A stretch of 26,182 bases of DNA, taken from the NCBI GenBank assembly GCA_016210295.1, contig JACQUM010000031.1, positions 1 through 26,182 of the forward strand. The letters run 5' to 3'. The position numbers and the translations under genes were made by a program. Each line of letters starts with the position of its first letter. Positions within the stretch are counted from its first letter, which is position 1. This DNA is from Chloroflexota bacterium (GTDB lineage: Bacteria > Chloroflexota > Dehalococcoidia > UBA6926 > JACQUM01). The notes under the pieces are model-generated. The model ran no database searches, had not been told where the DNA came from, and saw only the letters and a program-made list of their open reading frames with translations. Positions 16,253 to 23,280 of this stretch are shown here, in pieces.

Positions 16253-17536
16253 CTATGCTTTGACCTTTACCCTATCATACAAGTTCAGGAGGACCTTGGC
16301 GAGCTTGTCCGGGTCGTGGCGGAGGCGATAATCGGGGTTGACCACGTCGGCATAGATGGTTTCCACCCCCTCCACCGGCAGATCGGCCAGAGGGACGATG
16401 GCGTTGGGCCAGTCGGAAGGCAGGGTGGCGTCTACGTTGTTGTTCACCACCGTGTACTGGAAAAGCCCGCGTCCAACGTGGCGGTGGAGAGCGCGAATGT
16501 GGTCGCCACCGCTGTAGCCGTCGGTCTCTCCCGGCTGGGTGGCGACGTTGCAGACGTAGACCCGGACTGCTCGGCTGTTGCGGAGGGCCTCCTGGATTCC
16601 GGGCACCAGAAGGTTGGGGAGGACCGAGGTGTAGAGGCTGCCGGGCCCCAAGACGATCAGGTCGGCGCTCTGGATCGCTTCCACGGCCTCTTCGTAGGCC
16701 GGAGGATCGCCGGGCTCCATGGAGAGCCGGCGAATGTGCTTTCCGGCTTCGCTGATCTGGGACTCACCGCGGACATGGACCTCGTCCTGCATCCTGGCGG
16801 AGAGGGTGAGGCTGGCGAGGGTGGAGGGAAGGACACGCCCGCGGATGGCGAGGACGCGGCTGGACTGCTGGATCGCCTCTTCGAAGCTTCCCGTGACCCC
16901 GCTCATGGCGACAAGGAAGAGGTTGCCGAAGCTGTGGCCCTGGAGGCTGGAGCCCTCTCCGAAGCGGTATTGGAAGAGACGGGTCATGAGGGGCTCCGCC
17001 TCCGCTAAGGCGACCAGACAGTTGCGGATGTCGCCCGGGGGCAGGACTCCAAGCTCGCGGCGGAGCGCGCCCGAAGAACCGCCGTCGTCGGCGACGGTGA
17101 CGATGGCGGTGAGGTTGGCCGTGTGTTCCTTGAGGCCCCGAAGCAGGGTCGAGAGGCCCGTGCCTCCTCCAATGGCGACGACCTTGGGGCCGCGCTCGCG
17201 GACACGGTACCGGTAGATGGCGTCAACGAGGCCGGGGCCGGGAGCGTTCTGAAGAAAGCCTGGCGGGAGAGCGGCCAGGAGCCGCATCAGAGAGAACAGT
17301 CCTACCCCCCCTCCTGCCACGAGAAGCAAGAGACCAGTGAACACCGAGGGGAGAGGGCTGGGTAGGGGCACGCCGAGCAGAGCGGCGAGAAGGTAAAGCA
17401 GGCCAAGAGAGACCAGCAGCCAGCCGAAGCCCCCGAGCCCGATCCACCGTTTGATGCCGAGCCCAGGCGCAAGGAGCCGCAGGTAACGCGTCGCAAACGA
17501 GACGCCGGTCTGTGTCGTTACAACGTGATTTGCCAT
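16253..17536 (-). CDS. yvcK: YvcK/CofD-like family protein (gluconeogenesis factor) with N-terminal membrane anchor
   Basis: A 427-residue YvcK-type protein. Family members bind UDP-sugars and are needed for growth on gluconeogenic carbon sources and for cell-wall precursor control. Seen: the CofD-like Rossmann motif VVAIGGGTGLSTLLRGLK (about 115-132), TAIVTVADDGGSSGALRRELGVLPPGDIRNCLVAL, FGEGSSLQGHSFGNLFLVAM, LIVLGPGSLYTSVLPNLLVPGI and YVCNVATQPGETDGYS, all typical. In place of the usual short N-terminus there are about 110 extra residues with two TM segments (about 36-56 and 62-88), so this protein is probably membrane-attached, unlike the soluble Bacillus form. It starts 31 bases after gatB and precedes secG by 10 bases. 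Confidence 0.92.
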   Translation of the reverse strand: MANHVVTTQTGVSFATRYLRLLAPGLGIKRWIGLGGFGWLLVSLGLLYLLAALLGVPLPSPLPSVFTGLLLLVAGGGVGLFSLMRLLAALPPGFLQNAPGPGLVDAIYRYRVRERGPKVVAIGGGTGLSTLLRGLKEHTANLTAIVTVADDGGSSGALRRELGVLPPGDIRNCLVALAEAEPLMTRLFQYRFGEGSSLQGHSFGNLFLVAMSGVTGSFEEAIQQSSRVLAIRGRVLPSTLASLTLSARMQDEVHVRGESQISEAGKHIRRLSMEPGDPPAYEEAVEAIQSADLIVLGPGSLYTSVLPNLLVPGIQEALRNSRAVRVYVCNVATQPGETDGYSGGDHIRALHRHVGRGLFQYTVVNNNVDATLPSDWPNAIVPLADLPVEGVETIYADVVNPDYRLRHDPDKLAKVLLNLYDRVKVKA

Positions 17537-17567
17537 CGCCTGCCGTTCCGAGACGCTTCGGTGGAGG

Positions 17568-19061
17568 CTAGGCCTCCTGCTCTCCCAGCTTGCGAGTCAC
17601 GAGCCCGCTGGCCACCTGGGGATTGGCCTGTCCCCGCGTCGCCTTCATCACCTGGCCGACCAGGAATTTGGCTGCGGTCTGCTTGCCCTTCCGGTAGTCA
17701 GCGACGGCTTGGGGGTTGCCGGCTATGACCTCTTCGACGATCCGAAGCAGCTCCGACTCCTCGTTCACCTGGTGGAGGCCCTTCTCTCGGACAATGGCCT
17801 CGGCGGACTTTCCGGTCCGGAACATCTCCTCGAAGACCTCCTTGGCCATCCGTCCCGAGATGGTGCCAGCCTCCAGGAGGTCCAGGAGCCCCGCGAGGGC
17901 TTTCGGCGAGAGAGGGGACTGGTCGGGTTCCTTGCCTGTGGCATTCAATAGACCGGCCAGCTCGCTGAGGACCCAGTTGCTCGCTATTTTCGCTCGCTGC
18001 CGCCGCTGAGTGGGGTCCCTCTCCGGCGAATCCAGGATGCCTTCGAAGTAGTCGGCGGTGGCCTTGCTCTGGGTGAGGAGGGTGGCATCGTACACGGGCA
18101 AGCCCAGCCCGCGGATGAACCGCTCCCGGCGCTCGTCGGGAAGCTCGGGAAGGCGCCTTCTGATCTCCTCGACCCACTCGGCGTGGACAGCGAGGGGAGG
18201 AAGGTCGGGTTCGGGGAAATACCGGTAGTCGTGTGCGTACTCCTTGGACCGCTGAGAGACCGTGACGCTCCGCTCTTCCACCCAGCCTCGCGTCTCCTGG
18301 GCCACGGTGCCGCCCGAAGCCAGGACCTCTCTCTGCCTCTCGGTCTCGTACTGAAGGGCGTGGTAGACGGCGCGGAAGGAGTTCATGTTCTTGACCTCCA
18401 CCTTGCTCTTGGGCAGAGGGGTGCCGGGAGGACGCAGGCTGATGTTTGCGTCGCAGCGGAAGCTCCCTTCCTCCATGTTCCCGGTGGAGACGCCCAGGTA
18501 GAGGAGAATGGTCCGGAGCTTGACCAGGTAGAGCCGCGCCTCCTCCGGCGAGCGAAGGTCCGGCTCGCCCACAACCTCCATGAGGGGAACGCCGGAGCGG
18601 TTGACGTCCACCAGGGAGTAGCTGTCGCCGCTGAAGTCGAACCGGTGGACAAGGCGGGCGGTGTCTTCCTCCAGGTGCACCCGCGTGATGCCGATGCGTC
18701 TCTTCTCGCCCTCGATGTCTATCTCGAGCCAGCCGTTTCGAGTCAGGGGCAAGTCATACTGGGAGATCTGATATCCCTTCATCAGGTCTGGGTAAGGATA
18801 ATTCTTCCGGTCGAACTTGGTGAGGGGCAGGACCTGGCAGTGGAGGGCGAGGCCGGTCATGATGGTGAACTCGACGGCCTTCCTGTTGATGACGGGGAGG
18901 ACGCCGGGCATCCCCAGGCAGATGGGGCAGACGCGGGTGTTGGGCTCGGCGGCCTGGTAGTCGGCGGCGCACCGGCAGAACATCTTGCTCTGGGTGAGGA
19001 GTTGGACGTGGACCTCGAGGCCGATGACGGGCTCCAGGTCCTGGGCGACGGTATTGGCCAT
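17568..19061 (-). CDS. gatB: Aspartyl/glutamyl-tRNA(Asn/Gln) amidotransferase subunit B
   Basis: A 497-residue GatB, the kinase/tRNA-binding subunit of the GatCAB complex that converts Glu-tRNA(Gln) or Asp-tRNA(Asn) to the amide form. Seen: the N-terminal EPVIGLEVHVQLLTQSKMFC; the cysteine cluster CRC...CPICLGMPG that binds zinc in the family; YPDLMKGYQISQYDLPL; RVHLEEDTARLVH; DVNRSGVPLMEVV; and the C-terminal YqeY-like tail with GKQTAAKFLVGQVMKAT. I chose the ATG at 19061 because GGAG lies nine bases upstream; the ATG at 19067 is a close alternative, and the longest frame to 19124 overlaps the promoter. gatA and gatC are not in this window. First gene of the gatB-yvcK-secG-DUF62 operon. Confidence 0.96.
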   Translation of the reverse strand: MANTVAQDLEPVIGLEVHVQLLTQSKMFCRCAADYQAAEPNTRVCPICLGMPGVLPVINRKAVEFTIMTGLALHCQVLPLTKFDRKNYPYPDLMKGYQISQYDLPLTRNGWLEIDIEGEKRRIGITRVHLEEDTARLVHRFDFSGDSYSLVDVNRSGVPLMEVVGEPDLRSPEEARLYLVKLRTILLYLGVSTGNMEEGSFRCDANISLRPPGTPLPKSKVEVKNMNSFRAVYHALQYETERQREVLASGGTVAQETRGWVEERSVTVSQRSKEYAHDYRYFPEPDLPPLAVHAEWVEEIRRRLPELPDERRERFIRGLGLPVYDATLLTQSKATADYFEGILDSPERDPTQRRQRAKIASNWVLSELAGLLNATGKEPDQSPLSPKALAGLLDLLEAGTISGRMAKEVFEEMFRTGKSAEAIVREKGLHQVNEESELLRIVEEVIAGNPQAVADYRKGKQTAAKFLVGQVMKATRGQANPQVASGLVTRKLGEQEA

Positions 19062-19095
19062 GTTCATGCGCTCCGTGCGACTGGTGGACACGCCG

Positions 19096-19124
19096 ATTGT
19101 AGCGCGGAGGCGAGGGGGGGTCAA
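19096..19124 (-). promoter_or_regulatory. Promoter of the gatB operon
   Basis: On the minus strand TTGACC (19124-19119) and TACAAT (19101-19096) are separated by exactly 17 bases, giving a leader of roughly 28 bases to the gatB ATG. It is back to back with the promoter for the gene at 19210. Confidence 0.65.
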
Positions 19125-19131
19125 GGCGGCG

Positions 19132-19161
19132 TTTCTTGTTACTCGGCGCTAGGCGTATAAT
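19132..19161 (+). promoter_or_regulatory. Promoter of the DUF6941-like gene
   Basis: A perfect TATAAT lies at 19156-19161. The -35 is weak (TTTCTT at 19132-19137 with an 18-base spacer). It would give a leader of about 40 bases to the ATG at 19210. Confidence 0.55.
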
Positions 19162-19209
19162 TCCACCGCTGCTCGTAGCCAACGCCCTGTGACGCGCGAG
19201 GACAGGAAG

Positions 19210-19650
19210 ATGCCAAAGGACGACGTGGCCAGACCGCCTCTGCTGGCGCTACTCATCTGCGAACGCATCATGATGGAAGATGACAAGGTGCCGACTTTAC
19301 TTCGAGTGATCGACACCTTTAACTTCAGTATCGAGACGAGAGGACTCCCCGTTGTTCAAGGCAAAAACGTTGGGTTGCTCCTCAACTGTTGGGTATTTAC
19401 CCGCTGGGGTCTAGGGAAAGGCGAGTTTACGGAGGAGTTGGCGGTAGTCCTACCCGAGGGCCGGGAGGTGCGTAGGGGACCGAGTGTTAAACTCAAGAAG
19501 CCTGGCGGATTTCACTTTTCGCAAATCCGCCACAACGTTAGCATGGTTGTGAAAGAGCCCGGGATATACGCTTTTCGGGTCTACTTGGATGGTGAACTCG
19601 TCGGTGAGCATCCGTTCCGCGTGAACATTGAACGTAAAACTGTGGCATGA
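19210..19650 (+). CDS. DUF6941-like family protein, unknown function
   Basis: A 146-residue protein resembling a widespread family of small beta-rich proteins (DUF6941) with an opening of the form LLICERIMMEDDKVPTLLRVID, where a short acidic turn links two strands. The rest looks like an Ig-like sandwich: LLLNCWVFTRW, KKPGGFHFSQIRHNVSMVVKEPGIYAFRVYLDGELVGEHPFRVN. The middle elements ELAVVLPEGREV and GIYAFRVYLDG fit strands. There is no signal peptide or TM segment, so it is likely cytoplasmic. I chose ATG 19210 over GTG 19189 because GAGGA sits about eight bases before it. No function is known to me for this family. Its GC content is lower than that of neighbouring gatB, and it starts an accessory pocket ending at 20335. 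Confidence 0.72.
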   Translation: MPKDDVARPPLLALLICERIMMEDDKVPTLLRVIDTFNFSIETRGLPVVQGKNVGLLLNCWVFTRWGLGKGEFTEELAVVLPEGREVRRGPSVKLKKPGGFHFSQIRHNVSMVVKEPGIYAFRVYLDGELVGEHPFRVNIERKTVA

Positions 19651-19656
19651 AGGATC

Positions 19657-19995
19657 TCATGGAGCGTAGGCCAGACTGACCTTTCGGGTCTTGGTCGCGG
19701 TGCTTGTCCGCTCAGGCGTCCTCGCGTGGACTGATGTGCCATAGACCTCTGGATAGGTGATCCGGACAGATGGTGTGAAGTAGTTCTCCAAAACCCCGCC
19801 TAAATATGATCGCACATCAGCTTCGGTCACATGGCCGTCATCCATTTGGGCAAGGGCGACATCTAATTCGTCCGCCAGCGCTTTCCTGTCTCTATCCAAG
19901 TCCCACTGAAAGCGAGCAAGCCAGTCCCTTACCTCGCTCAGATCAATACGGTTCCTTAGATATTCCCGTATCATTTCTTCAATGGGAAGTGGCAT
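19657..19995 (-). CDS. Small hypothetical protein, helical, head-to-head with the next gene
   Basis: A 112-residue cytoplasmic protein of unknown function. Its N-terminal 80 residues are helix-rich: MPLPIEEMIREYLRNRIDLSEVRDWLARFQWD, then ALADELDVALAQMDDGHVTEADVRSYL. This is the layout of a recurrent small bacterial domain in which R-I-x-L-x-E-x-x-x-W-L is followed by an acidic helix and a GH-(x)-E-x-(x)-R-x-x-L turn. The C-terminal 35 residues are basic and Thr-rich. I chose ATG 19995, preceded by CGGGGGT; the longer frame to 20160 would run antisense through the next gene. Its start codon lies one base from the start codon of the plus-strand gene at 19997. It converges on the DUF6941-like gene with a six-base gap. 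Confidence 0.6.
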   Translation of the reverse strand: MPLPIEEMIREYLRNRIDLSEVRDWLARFQWDLDRDRKALADELDVALAQMDDGHVTEADVRSYLGGVLENYFTPSVRITYPEVYGTSVHARTPERTSTATKTRKVSLAYAP

Positions 19996-19996
19996 A

Positions 19997-20335
19997 ATGG
20001 TGACCCCCGTTTCACTGTCTGATAACGAGCGATACGCTGCGTTCCGTGAGCTGAACCTCTCTGAGAAGGTTCGTACAGGGTGGGTCGAAGAGATCGTTAG
20101 TGACCGCCCTGGCCCAATCAAGTATACCCGGCCCTGGGGGAACCTGCCACGGGGCACCATTTCTCAAGTGGTCCGCTATGTCGTCAAGTCAAACGGCTGG
20201 GAACTCGTAAAGGTGCACCGGTACAGGCTGCCAAACGGGCAGATCAGAGGCGGTCCTGATCCGCTCTATATTCGGCTCTACGACGTCGTCTTTACCCGTG
20301 CGAAGGATCAACTTCCGGCTCTCCCTAGTTCGTAG
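19997..20335 (+). CDS. Small hypothetical protein, partner-like to the divergent gene at 19657-19995
   Basis: A 112-residue protein of unknown function, exactly the same length as its divergent neighbour. Seen: FRELNLSEKVRTGWVEEIVSD, then a beta-rich half with ISQVVRYVVKSNGWELVKVHRYRLPNGQI and GGPDPLYIRLYDVVF. The HRYRLP-G-I...PDP pattern recalls small uncharacterised proteins often coded beside others like the minus-strand neighbour; this is memory of the pattern, not a search. GGGAAG lies about eight bases before the ATG. The start codons of the pair are separated by a single base, so each promoter and ribosome site must lie inside the other gene. A toxin-antitoxin or similar two-gene role is possible but unproven. 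Confidence 0.55.
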   Translation: MVTPVSLSDNERYAAFRELNLSEKVRTGWVEEIVSDRPGPIKYTRPWGNLPRGTISQVVRYVVKSNGWELVKVHRYRLPNGQIRGGPDPLYIRLYDVVFTRAKDQLPALPSS

Positions 20336-20341
20336 CTGGGA

Positions 20342-20361
20342 TGCAGGACCGTGGCCCTGCA
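20342..20361. terminator. Weak stem-loop between convergent genes
   Basis: TGCAGGACC and GGCCCTGCA (nine positions, one mismatch) flank a two-base turn in the 42-base gap between two convergent genes. No T-tract follows, so terminator function is only suggested by position. Confidence 0.3.
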
Positions 20362-20377
20362 GAAGCGATGAGCCCGG

Positions 20378-22975
20378 TCACCGTGCCGCCAGCCACTCCG
20401 CCACCTCCTGACGGTTGCGCTCCAGCCAGCGGGCGTTGAGGGTGATCCGCTCCAAGGACTGCTGGATGGCGCGGGTGGCGGCGGGCGCGGGGTTGCGCTG
20501 GAAGAACTCCTCTACGTCCCTCTTTGCTTCCAGGGTGGTGAAGTTCCCCGTGATGGCGACCAGCCGCATGACCTGGAAACCGCCGCTGCCGTACCGGCGC
20601 TTGAACTCCGGCCAGTTGCTCTTCACATACTCCCAGGCTGGCTCCCTTCCGTTCCTGTTATAGGCGACGGCGGAGACCAGCGCGACGGTGTCCTGGGAGC
20701 GGACCTCCTCAGGTGAGAGGGAAAGCTCCAGCGTTTTCTTCAGGAGGTCCTTCTGCGCGAAGGCTGCCAGGGCCATATGCAACCGCACCTTCTCCTCGTG
20801 GAGGGGCGCCTCGCGCGCAAGCCCGCGTAAAATCTCGTAGGTCTCCCCGTCTCCTGTGCGGGCGGCGAGCGTGTAGACCACGGCCCGCAGGTCGGGGATC
20901 AGGGAGGAGCGGTCGTCCAGGTACCGCTGGAACCGGCCTCGGGCCTCTTGAAGGACCTTGGAATCACCCAGGGCCCCCGAAACTCCGAGCACGGTGCTGC
21001 GCAGCAGCGTCTGGAGGTGCCCTTCGCCGGACTTCGGCCTCCAGCCGACCTTCTTCACGATGGTTTCGAGCAGCCCGCGCCCAAAGGACTGAAATCGCTC
21101 TGAGCAGGGCTCCTGGGCAAGGAGGAGGTCGATCTCGCGGAGGTGGCCTGCGAGGTTCGCCCAGACGGAGAGGTCCTGCTCCCCCTTGTATGCGTCGGTC
21201 AGGTCGAGGTACTGGATCGCTGAGAGGAGGCCCGCTCGCGCCAGAGCGAAGGCGTCCTCCTCGAGGCCCAGACGGTCGGGAGCGCTCATCTCCTGGGCTG
21301 TCACGGCCGCGATGAGCCTGGCCCATTCCTTTTCGGCGTACAGCACCCGGAAGAAACCGGTCTCCCCGGCGTTGGCTTTCACCCAGCCGCCCGAGCCCGG
21401 CCGGGGCAAGGCCCTTTTCAGTCGGAGAGGGGCTTCGCGGGTGGTGAGAAGGAGGGAGTCACTCTCTGAAGCGCCCGCCCCGGAGACGCTGATGGGCACC
21501 TGCCAGACGTTCTGGTCTGCCTCCGCGCCCGTGTAGAGGAAACGCTGCTGGGAGAAGTTGACCTGTGCGCCGCGCCCCCGCCGTCGCACATCGGCCCGGA
21601 CTACGGGATACCCCGTCTGCTTCACCCAGGAGTCCATGATCGCTCGGACCGGCTGCCCGGAGGCCTCCTCCAAGGCCTGCCACAGGTCGGACGTCTGCGC
21701 GTTGCCGTACTGGTGGCGGGAGATGTAGAGCCGGAGGCCATCCCGGAAGGTGTCGGGTTCCAGGAACTGCTCCAGCATTCGGAGGATGGAGGCCCCCTTG
21801 CTGTAGCTGATGGCATCGAAGAGCTGGTTCACCTCGGAGGGTTTTCGCACCGAGGCCTCGATGGGGTGGGAGTTCTCCAGGCCGTCGAGGCCAAGGCCGG
21901 CGTTCACGTCGGAGAGGACGAACTGGGTCCACATGTCCCACTCCGGGAAAAGATGGTCTATGGCCTTCGTGGCCATCCAGGAGGCGAAGCTCTCGTTCAG
22001 CCACAGGTCGTTCCACCAGGCCATGGTGACAAGGTCTCCGAACCACATGTGGGCCATCTCGTGGGCGACGACCTCGGCCACCCGCTGGCGGGTCGCGGGC
22101 GCCGAGTTCTGAGGGTCGAACAGAAGGGCCGTCTCCCGATAGGTGATGACCCCCCAGTTCTCCATGGCGCCGGCGGCGAAGTCGGGGATGGCGAGGTGGT
22201 CCAGCTTCGGCAGTGGGTATGGAACGCCGAAGTAGTCGTTGTAGTAGGAGAGCAAGCGCACGGCGATGTCGAGGGCGAACCGCCCCTGGTCTCTCTTGCC
22301 CGGCACTGCCCCTACCCGGACCAAGGTCCCGGCGGCTGCCCTTGCCTCCACGAACTCCAGCTCGCCGACGATGAAGGCCAGGAGATAGGTGGACATCACC
22401 GGAGTCTCGGCGAACTGGAGCCGTTTCCGTCCTCCTGGAGCGGGGCTTTCCTTTGTGACGGGGGCATTAGAGACGGCGGTGAGGCGAGCGGGGATGACGA
22501 GGTCGACCTGGAACGTGGCCTTGAGGGCAGGCTCGTCCCAGCAGGGAAAGGCCCGGCGGGCGTCGGTGGCCTCGAACTGAGTCGCGGCCATGGTCCGGGT
22601 CTGCCCCTCGGGAGAGCGATAGGTGCTTCGGTAGAAACCGTGAAGACGGTCGTTGAGGCGTCCCGCGAAACTAATAAAGAGCTGGGCCGGCCCTGTCCGG
22701 AGAGGGGTGGGGAAACGGAAGGTGGCGGTCTCGTTCGTCTCGTCGTAGGAGATCTGGCTGGCGGCCGTCGCGGTCCCGTCGGGATGAACGACCCTCGCGC
22801 TTTGGACCTCGATCTCGACGGCGTTGAGGGCGATCTCGCTGGTGGGTTCGACCACCGATATGTCGATCGTCTCCTCGCCCTGGAAGGTGAAGGCCTCCAG
22901 GTCCGGCGTCAAGGTGATGCGGTACTTGCGGGGCCGCACGTTGGAGAGCAAGAGAGAGTGGTCCGAGGTGGTCAT
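20378..22975 (-). CDS. M1 family zinc metallopeptidase (aminopeptidase N-like)
   Basis: An 865-residue zinc aminopeptidase that removes N-terminal residues from peptides. Seen: N-terminal beta domain (about 15-200, ATFQVDLVIPARLTAVSNAPV), the substrate motif GAMENWG (269-275), the zinc site HEMAH (305-309) with the third ligand Glu328 in NESFA at the correct 18-residue spacing, and Tyr391 in ISYSKGASILRML as the transition-state tyrosine. A beta-sandwich domain and a long helical ERAP1-like C-terminal domain (about 530-865) follow. No signal peptide, so it is cytoplasmic. All catalytic residues are present. Start ATG 22975 has AGGA upstream. It is a single-gene unit separated from the next operon by the MITE-like repeat at 23114-23264. 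Confidence 0.95.
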   Translation of the reverse strand: MTTSDHSLLLSNVRPRKYRITLTPDLEAFTFQGEETIDISVVEPTSEIALNAVEIEVQSARVVHPDGTATAASQISYDETNETATFRFPTPLRTGPAQLFISFAGRLNDRLHGFYRSTYRSPEGQTRTMAATQFEATDARRAFPCWDEPALKATFQVDLVIPARLTAVSNAPVTKESPAPGGRKRLQFAETPVMSTYLLAFIVGELEFVEARAAAGTLVRVGAVPGKRDQGRFALDIAVRLLSYYNDYFGVPYPLPKLDHLAIPDFAAGAMENWGVITYRETALLFDPQNSAPATRQRVAEVVAHEMAHMWFGDLVTMAWWNDLWLNESFASWMATKAIDHLFPEWDMWTQFVLSDVNAGLGLDGLENSHPIEASVRKPSEVNQLFDAISYSKGASILRMLEQFLEPDTFRDGLRLYISRHQYGNAQTSDLWQALEEASGQPVRAIMDSWVKQTGYPVVRADVRRRGRGAQVNFSQQRFLYTGAEADQNVWQVPISVSGAGASESDSLLLTTREAPLRLKRALPRPGSGGWVKANAGETGFFRVLYAEKEWARLIAAVTAQEMSAPDRLGLEEDAFALARAGLLSAIQYLDLTDAYKGEQDLSVWANLAGHLREIDLLLAQEPCSERFQSFGRGLLETIVKKVGWRPKSGEGHLQTLLRSTVLGVSGALGDSKVLQEARGRFQRYLDDRSSLIPDLRAVVYTLAARTGDGETYEILRGLAREAPLHEEKVRLHMALAAFAQKDLLKKTLELSLSPEEVRSQDTVALVSAVAYNRNGREPAWEYVKSNWPEFKRRYGSGGFQVMRLVAITGNFTTLEAKRDVEEFFQRNPAPAATRAIQQSLERITLNARWLERNRQEVAEWLAAR

Positions 22976-23006
22976 CCTTGTTGGTCTCCTGAGCAGGTGG
23001 ATAGAT

Positions 23007-23019
23007 TCGTATTGTACGA
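23007..23019 (-). promoter_or_regulatory. Candidate -10 box for the aminopeptidase gene within a small palindrome
   Basis: On the minus strand TACAAT (23016-23011) sits inside TCGTA-CAA-TACGA (5-bp arms). No good -35 was found at 17 bases. The TCGTACAAT core is shared with the -10 region at 5089-5097. Confidence 0.25.
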
Positions 23020-23113
23020 GTCTACTCCTCCTCCGTGGGCGCAGCTATCATCTGCCTCCAGTAGAGGAAGGCTAGGGGAAAGGAGAAGAGGCGTTAGCTT
23101 GCTACTCGTCTTC

Positions 23114-23264
23114 TCTAGCAGGTTGCTGAAAATCCCTTCGACCACCCCCCCTATCCCCCTTCTTGATTAGGAAGGGGGTGGGAATTCTATCTGGGGGACA
23201 CCCCCAGCCCCCTGGCAAAGGGGCTCCGCCCCTCTGCACTCTCCTCTTTCAGCACCCTCCTAGA
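23114..23264. mobile_element. MITE-like element, 151 bp, with 18-bp imperfect terminal inverted repeats
   Basis: TCTAGCAGGTTGCTGAAA (23114-23131) and the inverse of 23247-23264 (TCTAGGAGGGTGCTGAAA) match at 16 of 18 positions. CTAG stands at both tips and may be part of the ends or a target duplication. The interior is non-coding and built of G/C stem-loops: 8-bp arms at 23155-23162/23171-23178, perfect 7-bp arms CTGGGGG/CCCCCAG at 23191-23197/23201-23207, and AGCCCC/GGGGCT at 23206-23211/23220-23225. The GTTGCTGAAA/GTGCTGAAA tip is the style of some insertion-sequence ends, so the element is probably a non-autonomous derivative. It fills much of the 305-base gap between the aminopeptidase and glycosidase genes; the rest of the gap (22976-23113) shows no gene. 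Confidence 0.6.
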
Positions 23265-23280
23265 CTGAACGGGCTGGGGG

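Noticed and set aside
19996..20160. 55-residue extension of the small minus-strand gene
   Set aside because: It would be fully antisense to the plus-strand partner gene, and the helical domain begins at the ATG at 19995.
23088..23116. GAGAAGA/TCTTCTC hairpin upstream of the MITE-like repeat
   Set aside because: A seven-base stem with a long loop is too weak to call in this composition.
21713..23170. 485-codon plus-strand frame opposite the aminopeptidase gene
   Set aside because: It is antisense to a gene with complete catalytic motifs, is low in recognisable features, and runs into the MITE-like repeat.
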